This document shows positions 1 to 8,103 of a DNA stretch of 62,817 nucleotides, piece after piece. This stretch comes from an uncultured Oscillospiraceae bacterium. Lineage in GTDB: Bacteria; Bacillota; Clostridia; Oscillospirales; Acutalibacteraceae. A program made the position numbers and the translations under genes. The notes under the pieces are model-generated. The model was given only the letters and a program-made list of their open reading frames with translations. It was not told the DNA's origin and made no database searches. The stretch spans positions 1 to 62,817 of the forward strand of contig CABSLQ010000007.1 in NCBI GenBank assembly GCA_902478605.1, in the 5' to 3' direction. Each line of letters starts with the position of its first letter. Within the stretch, counting starts at the first letter, position 1.

Positions 1-36
1 TTGAGCAAAAGTCAGCGTGGGATTGATGTGGTATCT

Positions 37-162
37 TTATCTAAGTGAACCCCCCTGTTCCCATTTGGAGATCGTTTGCCGCACCACATGCAATTGGGCA
101 GCCAGGTCTTCCTGCGAAAGCCCCTTTGCTTTTCGGATCGCTTTCAGGTTTTCGTTTAGCAT
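37..162 (-). pseudogene. Truncated XRE-family helix-turn-helix regulator (41 codons)
   Basis: The reading frame starts at an ATG with a strong Shine-Dalgarno (GGAAAGGAGG) 8 bases upstream and encodes a typical N-terminal HTH of the Cro/CI type: LKAIRKAKGLSQEDLAAQL, then QTISKWEQG. The protein stops right after the recognition helix, where the family normally continues with at least one more helix and usually a C-terminal domain. Removing one G from a six-G run near position 50 reopens the frame for only about a dozen residues, none of them family-like, so a simple frameshift does not restore it. It is probably a remnant of a larger regulator, though a tiny DNA-binding protein cannot be excluded. 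Confidence 0.55.
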
Positions 163-289
163 CGCGGATGCCTCCTTTCCGGTTATAGTATAGACGAAAG
201 GGCCCGTTGCAGCAAGCAACGCCGCGTAACATGCCGGTTTTCCCGCTGAAAACAGGCCCGCCATGCGGGCAGAGAGATCGCGCACGGCA

Positions 290-329
290 AAAGCCCCCGC
301 GGACCGCCTGTGCGGTCCGCGGGGGCTTT
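290..329 (-). terminator. Rho-independent terminator of the UroD-type methyltransferase gene
   Basis: An 18-bp perfect stem (290-307 with 312-329) has a 4-base loop. Read on the minus strand the stem is followed by a T run (the A run at 289-292). It lies about 90 bases past the stop of the minus-strand gene ending at 418. Confidence 0.8.
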
Positions 330-347
330 GGGGGGGGGAAACAGAAG

Positions 348-367
348 GGCGGCCGGCGCCGGCCGCC
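348..367. repeat. 20-bp perfect GC palindrome
   Basis: The stretch between the terminator and the methyltransferase stop codon reads the same on both strands (GGCGGCCGGC and its complement). It could be a second hairpin in the 3' untranslated region. No protein-coding feature was found in 163-417 apart from this and the terminator. Confidence 0.6.
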
Positions 368-417
368 GGATTCGCCTGCCTCCTTGCCGAAGCTTAGGGC
401 GGCGGGGCCTTTCCGGC

Positions 418-1536
418 TTATTTCAGGCCGAACATCTGCTCCTTGAGATCGAGGTAATACAGGTAGTTTTCCTCCGACACGTCGGGGGGGCAGCGATGGT
501 CGCAGAAGGGGATATAGCCGCCGCGCTCCACGAGCGGCGCGACGCTTTCGAGGTAGGCCTTGATGGCGTCCTTGCCCGCCTTGAGCTGCATTTTATCGAT
601 GCCGCCCATGATGCGCAGCTCCTTGCCCGTTTCGGCGAGCAGCTCCGCCGGGTGGCAGCAGCCGTTGACCTCATAGGGGAACATGCAGTTGACGCCGCCC
701 TCCAGAAAATAGGGCAGGATGGGCCGGATATCGCCGTCGCAGTCCATATACCAGATGTCGATGCCGTGGGCCTTGAGCTTTTTGTTGATGCGCTTATAGC
801 GCGGCATGACCACGTCGCGGAAAAAGGCGGGGGTGACGATGGGGCCGTTCTTGAAGCAGATATCCTCCCACCCGGCGGCGTAATCAAACTGGAAATGAGG
901 CAGCAGCTCGTCCAGCGACTGTTCCACGAGAATGCAGCAGGTTTCCACCATGTCCTCCACCATCTCGGGATAGTCGAACATCGCGTAGCACAGGCCCTCA
1001 AAGGTGAGCATGTCGCGGATTTTGCCGATCATCGATCCGACGTCGACGCCCAGCGGGTAATCCCGGTCGTCGGGGAACATCGCTTTGAGCGCCGCAATAT
1101 CCGGCTTGCGCCCCTCTAGGCGGAACCGCTCCGCCTTGACCTTTTTCCAGTCGTCAGGCGTTTCGATGGAGGCTTTCAGATAGTGCGGAATGGTGTCGTG
1201 GGCGTCCCGCGGCACCTCGGCCAGCAGGCCGTCCCCGTTCATGAGGATGAGCTTGTCGCCCCGCTCTTCCACCACCTTGTTTTCAAAGGGCGGATCCATC
1301 CAGACGTTGGTGCCGACGGTGACGATGCGATCAAACTGGAAAAACTCGTTAGCCTCGCTTTCGGTGCGGATGCCGTTGTTCCGGAACATGTCCCACAGCT
1401 GGTAGTTTTCCTCCCAGTAGCCGAACTCCATGTTGAAGGTGCGGTCAAAGGGCTGATAATGCATCTGGGCGTTGAAGCGTTCCCGATCGGTCATGGTGCC
1501 TTTCCATTTTTGACGGATAGGTTTGATTTCTGCCAT
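418..1536 (-). CDS. Uroporphyrinogen decarboxylase-family (corrinoid) methyltransferase
   Basis: A 372-residue TIM-barrel protein of the UroD/MtaA/CmuA superfamily, whose methyltransferase members move methyl groups to or from corrinoid proteins. The start is the ATG preceded by AAGGAG at 1536; the longer open frame upstream has no ribosome site. Family marks are a DCDGDI segment near residue 265, GGIDK near 310 and a C-terminal GGYIPFCDHRCPPDV. The H-x-C zinc site of coenzyme-M methyltransferases is not visible at the expected place; D-C-D-G-D stands there. The gene is divergent from an AraC regulator and near a corrinoid protein and an activator, so a role as substrate methyltransferase is likelier than haem synthesis. 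The substrate cannot be read from sequence. Confidence 0.85.
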   Translation of the reverse strand: MAEIKPIRQKWKGTMTDRERFNAQMHYQPFDRTFNMEFGYWEENYQLWDMFRNNGIRTESEANEFFQFDRIVTVGTNVWMDPPFENKVVEERGDKLILMNGDGLLAEVPRDAHDTIPHYLKASIETPDDWKKVKAERFRLEGRKPDIAALKAMFPDDRDYPLGVDVGSMIGKIRDMLTFEGLCYAMFDYPEMVEDMVETCCILVEQSLDELLPHFQFDYAAGWEDICFKNGPIVTPAFFRDVVMPRYKRINKKLKAHGIDIWYMDCDGDIRPILPYFLEGGVNCMFPYEVNGCCHPAELLAETGKELRIMGGIDKMQLKAGKDAIKAYLESVAPLVERGGYIPFCDHRCPPDVSEENYLYYLDLKEQMFGLK

Positions 1537-1634
1537 GCTGCGTATTCTCCTTTTCCGTGTATTGTCCAAAGTATAGCACAGTTCCGCACGGGATACCACG
1601 GATAAACGTGCGGAAAAATAACAGAAAAATGCTC

Positions 1635-1662
1635 TTGCCCTTGTGAGGAAAAGCGGTATAAT
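1635..1662 (+). promoter_or_regulatory. Promoter of the AraC-family regulator
   Basis: TTGCCC, 16 bases, then TATAAT, followed by the GAAGGAGG ribosome site and ATG at 1683. The same intergenic space must hold the divergent methyltransferase promoter; a TATACT on the minus strand at 1570-1575 has no good -35, as expected for an activator-dependent promoter. Confidence 0.6.
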
Positions 1663-1682
1663 GAAAGAAGGAGGAATACGCC

Positions 1683-2504
1683 ATGCTCTACGATTACAGC
1701 GATTCGGGGAATATCGTCCGCTTTGCCTCCTACACCCTGCCCGGGCCGGCGGAGGCATGCTTTATCCGCTTGGCCAGCATCGCCCATTTTGATGCGGTGG
1801 CGACCTATCGCGTGACGCGCGACAATCTGCCCGAGCTGCTCTTTGCCTACACGGTGGGGGGACAGGGGCAATTGACCTACCGCGGCGAAACCCATGTGCT
1901 GACGCGCGGCACCGTGTTCCTCATCGACTGCCGCGAATGGCACGACTACCGCACAACAGGGGACCATTGGGATTTTTTGTGGATCCACATGGGCGGCGCA
2001 CTGGCCGAGGCCTACGCCCGCCAGATTTGGGAGCAGAAGGGCGTCGCCATGCGGGGCGGCGCGGATTTTATCAGCCAGTGGCAGGCGGTGTTCGATCTGG
2101 CGCAGCTCAACGACGCCCGCTGCCAGCCCCAACTGTCCGCCGCCCTCTACGAGCTGCTCACCCTGTTCCTGCGCCCCCGGCAGGGGGATGACCGCATCGA
2201 GCAGGCGGCGGCATACATACGCGAGCACGGCGGCGAGCCGCTCGCGGTGGAGACGCTGGCCCGTATCGCCTGCATGAGCCCGTATTATTTTCAGCGCTGC
2301 TTCCGGCAGCAGATGGGTGTGACGGTCCACCAGTATGTCAATCAGCAGCGGGTCAGCCGCGTTAAGCAGCTTCTCGTCACCACCGCCCTGCCGGTTGCCA
2401 AGATTGCCGAGCTGACCGGTTTTTCGGGCAGCTCCCACCTGACGGCCGTGTTTAAAGGGCTGGCCGGCTGCACGCCGAAGGATTATCGCCGCGACGTCCC
2501 CTGA
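1683..2504 (+). CDS. AraC-family transcriptional regulator
   Basis: A 273-residue protein with an N-terminal cupin-like sensor (about 1-150, with the LTRGTVFLIDCREWHDY segment typical of AraC_binding domains) and a C-terminal double HTH (about 170-273, with LARIACMSPYYFQRCFRQQMG and AELTGFSGSSHLTAVFKGL). It is divergent from the UroD-type methyltransferase across about 150 bases, so it most likely activates that gene in response to the methyl substrate or a product (inference). Length is normal and the ribosome site GAAGGAGG is strong. Confidence 0.9.
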   Translation: MLYDYSDSGNIVRFASYTLPGPAEACFIRLASIAHFDAVATYRVTRDNLPELLFAYTVGGQGQLTYRGETHVLTRGTVFLIDCREWHDYRTTGDHWDFLWIHMGGALAEAYARQIWEQKGVAMRGGADFISQWQAVFDLAQLNDARCQPQLSAALYELLTLFLRPRQGDDRIEQAAAYIREHGGEPLAVETLARIACMSPYYFQRCFRQQMGVTVHQYVNQQRVSRVKQLLVTTALPVAKIAELTGFSGSSHLTAVFKGLAGCTPKDYRRDVP

Positions 2505-2768
2505 GCCGCGGCGGGTATGCGCAGCGAAATATATTCCCAAAAGCAGAAGCATTGTGCAAGCCAAAGCCGGTGACTTCTTTTATACTGTAGAAAACGGAAC
2601 CGCGGCGGGGGATTCCGGTGAGGCGGGGTCTCCGTGCGGCGGCATGAACCGGATGGGGCAGCGGCTTTGGCCGCTCCGCGGCAGCTGGTTCGCCCGGCGC
2701 GTCCCCGCTTACCGACCGCCGGGAGCCGCAGGGGCGTGCAGGGGCTTCCCCTGCGGGGCCGCCTGACA
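2505..2768. other. Intergenic region without recognised gene
   Basis: Between the AraC gene and the terminator of the RACo-like gene. It is very GC-rich in its second half. Neither a coding frame with family-like sequence nor a cobalamin riboswitch (no B12-box-like conserved core) was recognised on either strand. Confidence 0.5.
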
Positions 2769-2799
2769 CAAAAAAGCGGCCCGCCGTTGTGGCGGGCCG
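2769..2799 (-). terminator. Rho-independent terminator of the RACo-like gene
   Basis: An 8-bp stem (GGCCCGCC at 2778-2785 with GGCGGGCC at 2791-2798) is followed on the minus strand by a T run (the A run at 2770-2775). It sits directly after the stop codon at 2805. Confidence 0.85.
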
Positions 2800-2804
2800 G
2801 CCGA

Positions 2805-4412
2805 TTACGGGAAAAACATGCCGTCGATATAGGCGTCCATGAAGCCGGGATGGGAGGACAGCTCCACCGTGCGGGTGACGGCGGGCATCTGCTCGCCCGC
2901 CTGCCGCATATCGTCGCTGAGCAGCGTCATGGCCGCACCTGCGCCGGCCGCATTGCCGACGGCGCGGGCCTTGTCGGCGAAGCCGGGGGGAATAAGGCCG
3001 ATGCGCTGCGCGTTCGCCACGTCTACCCGGCTGCCGAAGCCGCCGGCGATGACCAGCTCGGCCACGTCGGCGGGGGAAAGCCCCGCTTCCGACAGAAGGG
3101 TGAGCATGCCGGCGCAGATGGCCGATTTGGCCAGCTGCACGGCGCGGATATCCTTTTGCGTAAGCACCACGGCGGTGTCGGGCAGACGGAAGGCCGGCTG
3201 GCCGTCCACCTCTTCCATGCAGGCGGTGAAGGGATGATCGGCCTCGTGGATGACGCCTGTTTCGTCCACCACGCCCGCGGCGCGCAGGACGGCAATGGCG
3301 TCAATGAGGCCGGATCCGCAGATGCCGCGCGCCTCGCCGCCGCCGAGCACGCCGCACAGGATTTGCTCCTTTTCCAGACGCACGCGGTATATGGCGCCGT
3401 CGGCGGCCATCATGCCCTGCCGAATACCCGCCCCTTCCAGGGCGGGGCCCGCCGCGGTGGAGCAGCAGAGCAGCCCGCCGTTTGCGGCGAGCGCCATCTC
3501 CCCGTTGGTACCGATATCCACCAGCAGGCGGGGCGGCCCGTCGGGCACGCGGAAGGCTTCGCCCCCTTCGTCCCGCTTGTAAAAGCCGGCGGCGAGCAGG
3601 GCGGTGGTGATATCCGCGCCGACGTAGGCGGACAGGCAGCGGGGCAGATACACCCGGCAGTCTGGCGGCAGCGGCAGATCGAGTGCGGTAGGCGGTACAA
3701 ACCGGCCGAAGGGGCGGTCCATGTCAAAGGGGGCCGCCACAATGGAGGCCGGGGACGCGTCGCACAGCAGATACAGCATGGCGGTGTTGCCCGTGAGCAC
3801 CACGCCGCCCATGTCGGCCGGCGGCCGGGCGGCCTTGTCGCACAGGCCGGTGAGCAGCCGGGCGACACAGCCGCGGATGGCGCCGGCCAGCGCCGCGCCC
3901 TGCCCGGCCATCGCTTTTTCCAGGCGGGAGATCACGTCCGCGCCGAAGACGGCCTGCGGATTGGATTCGGACAGGGTGGCGAGCAGGGACCCGTCCTGCA
4001 GGTCAAAGAGATAGGCCGCCACGGTGGTGGTGCCGATATCCACCGCCGCGCCGATCCCCGCCGCCCACGGCGCATGCCGGAAGGCGGGCATGGCCCCTTC
4101 GGTGAGGATATGGGCCGCCCCCTCTTTCCGGGGCAGCACGGCGTGCGCGTCGCCGGTGAGGTCCACCATGCAGGCGTAGCGCCGGTTGGCGCGCAAATCG
4201 GCGTCGGTCAGCAGGGCGCGTTCCCGTTCGCCCAGGGGGGAGAGGGAGCCGGTGACCGTCAGCTTGCATTTCAGGCAGCGCTGCCGCCCGCCGCAGGGCA
4301 TATCGAGCGGGACGCCCTGCCGGGCGAGCAGGTCGGACAGCCGCACGGGCGGCGTGAAGGGGATCCGGCGGATGCCGTCCCCCCCCTCTATTGTCAGGAA
4401 ACAGTCCTTCAT
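2805..4412 (-). CDS. RACo-like [2Fe-2S] and ASKHA-ATPase corrinoid activation protein (DUF4445)
   Basis: A 535-residue cytosolic protein. Its N-terminal ferredoxin-like domain has Cys40, Cys46, Cys49 and Cys81 (C-x5-C-x2-C...C), the pattern of a [2Fe-2S] cluster. An actin-like ATPase region follows (AAVDIGTTTVAAYLF about 122-136, VLTGNTAMLYLL, LVDIGTNGEMAL). Proteins of this architecture re-reduce accidentally oxidised Co(II) corrinoid to active Co(I) with ATP. Of the in-frame ATGs I chose 4412, which has AAAGGAG upstream. It is divergent from the DUF1638 gene and close to the corrinoid protein, which fits a repair role for that protein. Confidence 0.9.
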   Translation of the reverse strand: MKDCFLTIEGGDGIRRIPFTPPVRLSDLLARQGVPLDMPCGGRQRCLKCKLTVTGSLSPLGERERALLTDADLRANRRYACMVDLTGDAHAVLPRKEGAAHILTEGAMPAFRHAPWAAGIGAAVDIGTTTVAAYLFDLQDGSLLATLSESNPQAVFGADVISRLEKAMAGQGAALAGAIRGCVARLLTGLCDKAARPPADMGGVVLTGNTAMLYLLCDASPASIVAAPFDMDRPFGRFVPPTALDLPLPPDCRVYLPRCLSAYVGADITTALLAAGFYKRDEGGEAFRVPDGPPRLLVDIGTNGEMALAANGGLLCCSTAAGPALEGAGIRQGMMAADGAIYRVRLEKEQILCGVLGGGEARGICGSGLIDAIAVLRAAGVVDETGVIHEADHPFTACMEEVDGQPAFRLPDTAVVLTQKDIRAVQLAKSAICAGMLTLLSEAGLSPADVAELVIAGGFGSRVDVANAQRIGLIPPGFADKARAVGNAAGAGAAMTLLSDDMRQAGEQMPAVTRTVELSSHPGFMDAYIDGMFFP

Positions 4413-4518
4413 GGAGTACAACGCTCCTTTTTTCAAATATACCCCCAGCATAGCACAGACGGGCCGAAAAGGCTTGCAGTATATTTGGATCTTTTGGAAG
4501 AAAGGCGAGGTCGATTCC

Positions 4519-5256
4519 ATGCGCATTCATATTTTCGCCTGCCGGGTGATGACCCGGGAGCTGAGCTATTACGCGGCGCGCAGCCCCCACACGGTGGACA
4601 TCACCTGGATGCCGCAGGGGCTGCACGATACGCCGGAAAGGCTGCGCGCCATGCTGCGCCAGGCAATGGACGATTTGGTTGACCAGCGGGAAAAGGGCAT
4701 GCTCAAGCTTTTTCCCGACGTCATGGCGCTGGGATACGGGCTGTGCTCCAACGGGGTGATTGGGCTGGAAAGCCGCGACGTGCCCCTGGTGGTGCCGCGC
4801 ACCGACGACTGCATCGCCCTGTTCCTCGGGTCGCAGGAACGGTACCGCCGGCTGTTCGAGACGCACAGCGGCGCCTATTGGCTCAACAACGGCTGGATTG
4901 AGACGGCCTTTGTTCCCGCCAGCGAGCGGCTGGCGGCGCTGCGCGCGGCGTACGCGGAAAAATATGGCGAGGACAACGCGGATTTTCTCATGGAACAGGA
5001 TATGCTCTGGGCGCGCAGCTACCACACCTGCGCGTATATCACCTCGCCGGTGTATCACAACCCGGATTATCCCCGGCTGGCCCGGCGGGTGGCGGCGGAG
5101 AACGGCTGGCGCTTCGAGGAGCTGCCCGGGGACGCCCGCCTCATCCGGCGGCTGGCCGAGGGGGACTGGGACGACCGGGAGTTCTGCATCTGCCCGCCCC
5201 GGCATCGGCTGGAAGCGGATTATGACGGCCTGAAAATCCGGGCGGTGCCGCTTTGA
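4519..5256 (+). CDS. DUF1638 domain-containing protein
   Basis: A 245-residue protein starting MRIHIFACRVMTRELSYY, a typical DUF1638 N-terminus, and containing the conserved YGLCSNGVIGL and VVPRTDDCIALFLGS segments. Biochemical function is not established; such genes recur beside corrinoid-dependent methyltransferases in methanogens and anaerobic bacteria, and the same is true here. The ATG follows a weak AAAGGCGAGG ribosome site; an upstream in-frame extension overlaps the divergent gene and is unlikely. It is probably co-transcribed with the PocR-type regulator 18 bases downstream. Confidence 0.85.
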   Translation: MRIHIFACRVMTRELSYYAARSPHTVDITWMPQGLHDTPERLRAMLRQAMDDLVDQREKGMLKLFPDVMALGYGLCSNGVIGLESRDVPLVVPRTDDCIALFLGSQERYRRLFETHSGAYWLNNGWIETAFVPASERLAALRAAYAEKYGEDNADFLMEQDMLWARSYHTCAYITSPVYHNPDYPRLARRVAAENGWRFEELPGDARLIRRLAEGDWDDREFCICPPRHRLEADYDGLKIRAVPL

Positions 5257-5274
5257 GGGAACAGGAGGATTCGC

Positions 5275-6534
5275 GTGGACAAGGATTTGTATAAACGCAG
5301 CCGGGAATACGCCGGGCATGTCGCCGCACTGTGCGGCGTGGCCTGCGGCGTGCTCGACGCGCAGCAGCGGGCGTTCCGGGCCGCGGAACCGGGTGAGCGG
5401 TTCTGCGAAGGCTGCGGCTGCGCCCGCTGCGAGGAGCTCAACACCCATCTGTACGGCAGCAGCGAGGCGTACCGCTGGAACGGGCAGTATATTTACTATT
5501 GCCCGGTGGGCCTGGTGTTTGCGGCGGCCTCCCTGTCGGAGGAAAACGGCGGCCAGGCGGGGAGCCTGGTGGCCGGCCCGCTGCTCATGGAAAACGCGGA
5601 GGACGTGCTCACCGAGATGCCCGATGCCCTGCGCGAGCGGGCGCAGCGGCTGCCGGTGTTTTCCCCGCCGATGGTGACCCATCTGGCCGAGGTGCTGCGC
5701 GCGTGCGCGGCCTATGCCGCCGGCCTGCCCCACGGCGGCGCGGGCGGGTTCATTTACGAGCAGGAAAAGCTGCTCACCGCCATCTACAGCGCGCGGGAAA
5801 AGCAGCAGGCCGACCAAGCGGTCCCCGCTTATCCCATCGCCTATGAAAAGCAGCTGCAAAGCCTCATCGGCAGCCATGACAAGGCGGGGACGCGGGTGAT
5901 GCTTAACGAGCTGCTCGGGCAGATTTACTGCTCCTGCGATTTTGACCTGGAAACCATCAAGAGCCGGGTGGTGGAGCTGGTGGTGGTGCTGTCCCGCGCC
6001 ACCATTGATGCGGGCGCGGATATGCAGGAGATTTTCCTGTTCAACAACAACTATTTCCACGAGATCGAGCAGTTCACCTCGCTGGAACAGCTGAGCGTTT
6101 GGCTGACCGGCGTGATGCATCGGTTCATCAACTATTCCTTTGATTTCACCAAGGTGAAGCATTCCGACGTGGTGTATAAGGTTATGGAATACGTCAAGCA
6201 GAATTTTCACCGCAAGATTTCGCTCGACGATGTGGCGCGCACCGTGTACCTGAGCCGGTCCTATCTGAGCTGCATTTTCAAGGAGGAGACGGGGCAGAGC
6301 TTGTTTTCCTATATTAATAAGGTGCGGGTGGAGAAAAGCAAGCTGTACCTGCTGGACAACGCGGTGCCGCTGGTGGACGTGGCGGCGCTGTGCGGGTTTG
6401 AGGATCAGAGCTATTTCACCAAGGTCTTCAAGAAGGAGACGGGGCTGTCCCCCAAAAAATACCGCGACAGCCGCGGCGCCCGCCCCCCGGCGGCGCCCGC
6501 CCCCCGCGGCCCGAAAGAAAGTGCCAAAAGCTGA
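5275..6534 (+). CDS. PocR-sensor AraC-family transcriptional regulator
   Basis: A 419-residue regulator with GTG start behind ACAGGAGG. Residues about 1-110 look like a PocR ligand-sensing domain with clustered cysteines (Cys44, 47, 49, 52 and 76, around FCEGCGCARCEEL and YYCPVG). A helical middle follows, then a C-terminal AraC double HTH (about 310-405: KISLDDVARTVYLSRSYLSC and CGFEDQSYFTKVFKKETG). PocR-type sensors are common in clusters for corrinoid-dependent metabolism. Its position just upstream of the corrinoid protein gene suggests it controls that gene. The extreme C-terminus is a Pro/Ala/Arg-rich tail of unknown role. Confidence 0.9.
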   Translation: MDKDLYKRSREYAGHVAALCGVACGVLDAQQRAFRAAEPGERFCEGCGCARCEELNTHLYGSSEAYRWNGQYIYYCPVGLVFAAASLSEENGGQAGSLVAGPLLMENAEDVLTEMPDALRERAQRLPVFSPPMVTHLAEVLRACAAYAAGLPHGGAGGFIYEQEKLLTAIYSAREKQQADQAVPAYPIAYEKQLQSLIGSHDKAGTRVMLNELLGQIYCSCDFDLETIKSRVVELVVVLSRATIDAGADMQEIFLFNNNYFHEIEQFTSLEQLSVWLTGVMHRFINYSFDFTKVKHSDVVYKVMEYVKQNFHRKISLDDVARTVYLSRSYLSCIFKEETGQSLFSYINKVRVEKSKLYLLDNAVPLVDVAALCGFEDQSYFTKVFKKETGLSPKKYRDSRGARPPAAPAPRGPKESAKS

Positions 6535-6608
6535 AATATATTTCTATAAATCCACGGCCGGACTCACTACAATAAGGATAAAGCCAATAAAACAGGGAGG
6601 ATACCAAG

Positions 6609-7244
6609 ATGAGTCTTTTGGAAGATCTGAGCGCGGCGCTGCAGGCCGGCCGGGCACCCAAGGTGAAGGAAATGGTGCAGCAGGCGATCGACGAAGGCAT
6701 CAGCGCGAAGGACATTCTGGAGCAGGGTCTGCTCGACGGCATGAGCGTCGTCGGCGAGAAGTTCAAGAACAACGAGATTTTCGTGCCGGAGGTGCTGATT
6801 GCGGCGCGCGCCATGAACGCGGGCGTGGCGATCCTCAAGCCCTATCTGGTGGACGCGGGCGTCGAGTCCAAGGGAACGGCCGTCATCGGTACGGTCAAGG
6901 GCGACCTGCATGACATTGGCAAAAACCTCGTGAAGATGATGCTGGAAGGCCGCGGCCTCAACGTCATCGATCTGGGCGTGGACGTTTCCGCCGATCAGTT
7001 CGTGCAGGCGGCCATCGACAACAACGCGGACATCATCTGCTGCTCCGCGCTGCTGACCACCACCATGGGCGAGATGAAGAACGTGGTGGAAACCGCCACG
7101 GCCAAGGGCATTCGCGACAAGGTGAAGATCATGATCGGCGGCGCGCCGGTTACCCAGAGCTTCTGCGACTCCATCGGCGCCGACTGCTACACCGCCGATG
7201 CGGCCTCTGCCGCCGATGCGGCGCTGCAGTTCTGCGTGGCGTAA
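6609..7244 (+). CDS. Corrinoid (B12-binding) methyltransferase protein
   Basis: A 211-residue protein of the MtaC/MtbC/MttC type that carries the cobalamin receiving the methyl group. It has an N-terminal helical cap domain (about 1-85) and a Rossmann-like B12 domain with the D-x-H-x-x-G signature DLHDIG at 99-104, where His101 is the lower cobalt ligand, followed by CCSALLTTTMGEM and MIGGAPVTQSF. AGGGAGG precedes the ATG. It is the functional centre of the locus. No second methyltransferase to tetrahydrofolate is in the window. Confidence 0.93.
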   Translation: MSLLEDLSAALQAGRAPKVKEMVQQAIDEGISAKDILEQGLLDGMSVVGEKFKNNEIFVPEVLIAARAMNAGVAILKPYLVDAGVESKGTAVIGTVKGDLHDIGKNLVKMMLEGRGLNVIDLGVDVSADQFVQAAIDNNADIICCSALLTTTMGEMKNVVETATAKGIRDKVKIMIGGAPVTQSFCDSIGADCYTADAASAADAALQFCVA

Positions 7245-7265
7245 GCTTTTCCAAACGGTTCAGAA

Positions 7266-7300
7266 CGGGGACGCCTCCTCTGGGGGGCGTTCCCGCTTTT
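7266..7300 (+). terminator. Weak terminator or attenuator after the corrinoid protein gene
   Basis: A 10-bp stem with one G-T pair (7266-7275 with 7286-7295) is followed by CTTTT. It sits between the corrinoid protein gene and the DUF3783 gene, so it may lower expression of the latter relative to the carrier protein. Confidence 0.55.
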
Positions 7301-7314
7301 ATGGAGGGGATGGC

Positions 7315-7713
7315 GTGAAAGCGAGAATTGTGCGGCCGGCGGTGCCCGCCGGCGTGCTGGTTTACGGCATGGCACCGGAGATGGAGGAGCGGCTGCGCGC
7401 CATACTGGAAGAGCGGGGCCTGCCCATGCGGCGGGTGGCGCCCGAAGAGTGCGGCCAGACGGTAGGGCATCTGGCCGGCTGCAGCGGGTATGCCGCCGGA
7501 CCGAAGGAGGACGCCCGCGGGGAAGAGACGCCGCTGCCTTGTATGGTGATGGGCGGCCTTGCCGAGCGGCAGCTGGACGATCTGCTTGCCGCCATGCGCC
7601 GCGCCGGCGTGGAGGTGCCGCTTAAGGCCGTGATAACGGCGCATAACATCGGCTGGCGCTTTGCCGACCTGCTGCGGGAACTGCGCCGGGAACGGGAAAA
7701 ATTGGGCGGCTGA
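7315..7713 (+). CDS. DUF3783 domain-containing protein
   Basis: A 132-residue protein with the family ending LKAVITAHNIGWRFADLLREL. GTG at 7315 was chosen because TGGAGGGG precedes it; longer frames begin inside the terminator hairpin. The family has no assigned function. It lies at the end of the corrinoid gene group, and whether it takes part in methyl transfer is open. A Gly/Asp/Glu-rich stretch near residues 60-75 separates the two halves. Confidence 0.75.
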   Translation: MKARIVRPAVPAGVLVYGMAPEMEERLRAILEERGLPMRRVAPEECGQTVGHLAGCSGYAAGPKEDARGEETPLPCMVMGGLAERQLDDLLAAMRRAGVEVPLKAVITAHNIGWRFADLLRELRREREKLGG

Positions 7714-7778
7714 TCCCTGCGCGGCAGCCTGCCGCGGCGGCCGGGTCATAACTTTTCGCGAAAAATTCCGAAACCCCC

Positions 7779-7807
7779 TTGATTTTAACCGGTCGGTATG
7801 GTATAAT
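7779..7807 (+). promoter_or_regulatory. tRNA-Pro promoter
   Basis: TTGATT, 17 bases, then TATAAT, ending 30 bases before the first base of tRNA-Pro. Confidence 0.85.
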
Positions 7808-7837
7808 CACTTCCGCTGCAAAAAGCCTCCCGGATAT

Positions 7838-7914
7838 CCGGGTGTAGCGCAGATTGGTAGCGCGCTTGAATGGGGTTCAAGAGGCCGCAGGTTCGACTCC
7901 TGTCACTCGGACCA
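7838..7914 (+). tRNA. tRNA-Pro (anticodon GGG)
   Basis: The 77 bases fold as a standard cloverleaf: acceptor CCGGGTG with CACTCGG (one G-T pair), anticodon stem CTTGA/TCAAG enclosing ATGGGGT so the anticodon is GGG, T arm GCAGG/CCTGT around TTCGACT, discriminator A and an encoded CCA. It reads CCC codons. Confidence 0.95.
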
Positions 7915-7941
7915 GATTGGGATGGCTTGCAGCAGGGGAAA

Positions 7942-7975
7942 AGCCGCGAAAGCATTGTGCTTTCGCGGCTTTTTG
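7942..7975 (+). terminator. Terminator of tRNA-Pro
   Basis: A 12-bp perfect stem (AGCCGCGAAAGC with its complement, 5-base loop) is followed by TTTTT. The tRNA is therefore a single-gene transcript. Confidence 0.92.
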
Positions 7976-8103
7976 CTTTGCGTGGGACGAAACTATTTTT
8001 TGTTGCCTTTCTTCGGGAGCGTTATGACGGGGTTGCTGCGGAGCACGAAAACGAACCGGAACAGCAAATGAGGCCTTTGACCGCCCGGAACGCCCTGCGT
8101 TCG

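Noticed and set aside
2505..2768. Cobalamin riboswitch near the corrinoid genes
   Set aside because: The GC-rich leader-like stretch lacks a recognisable B12-box core on either strand, and neither neighbouring gene begins here.
2634..4682. A 682-codon plus-strand frame opposite the RACo-like gene
   Set aside because: Antisense to a gene with intact iron-sulfur and ATPase motifs; low-complexity Gly/Arg/His composition.
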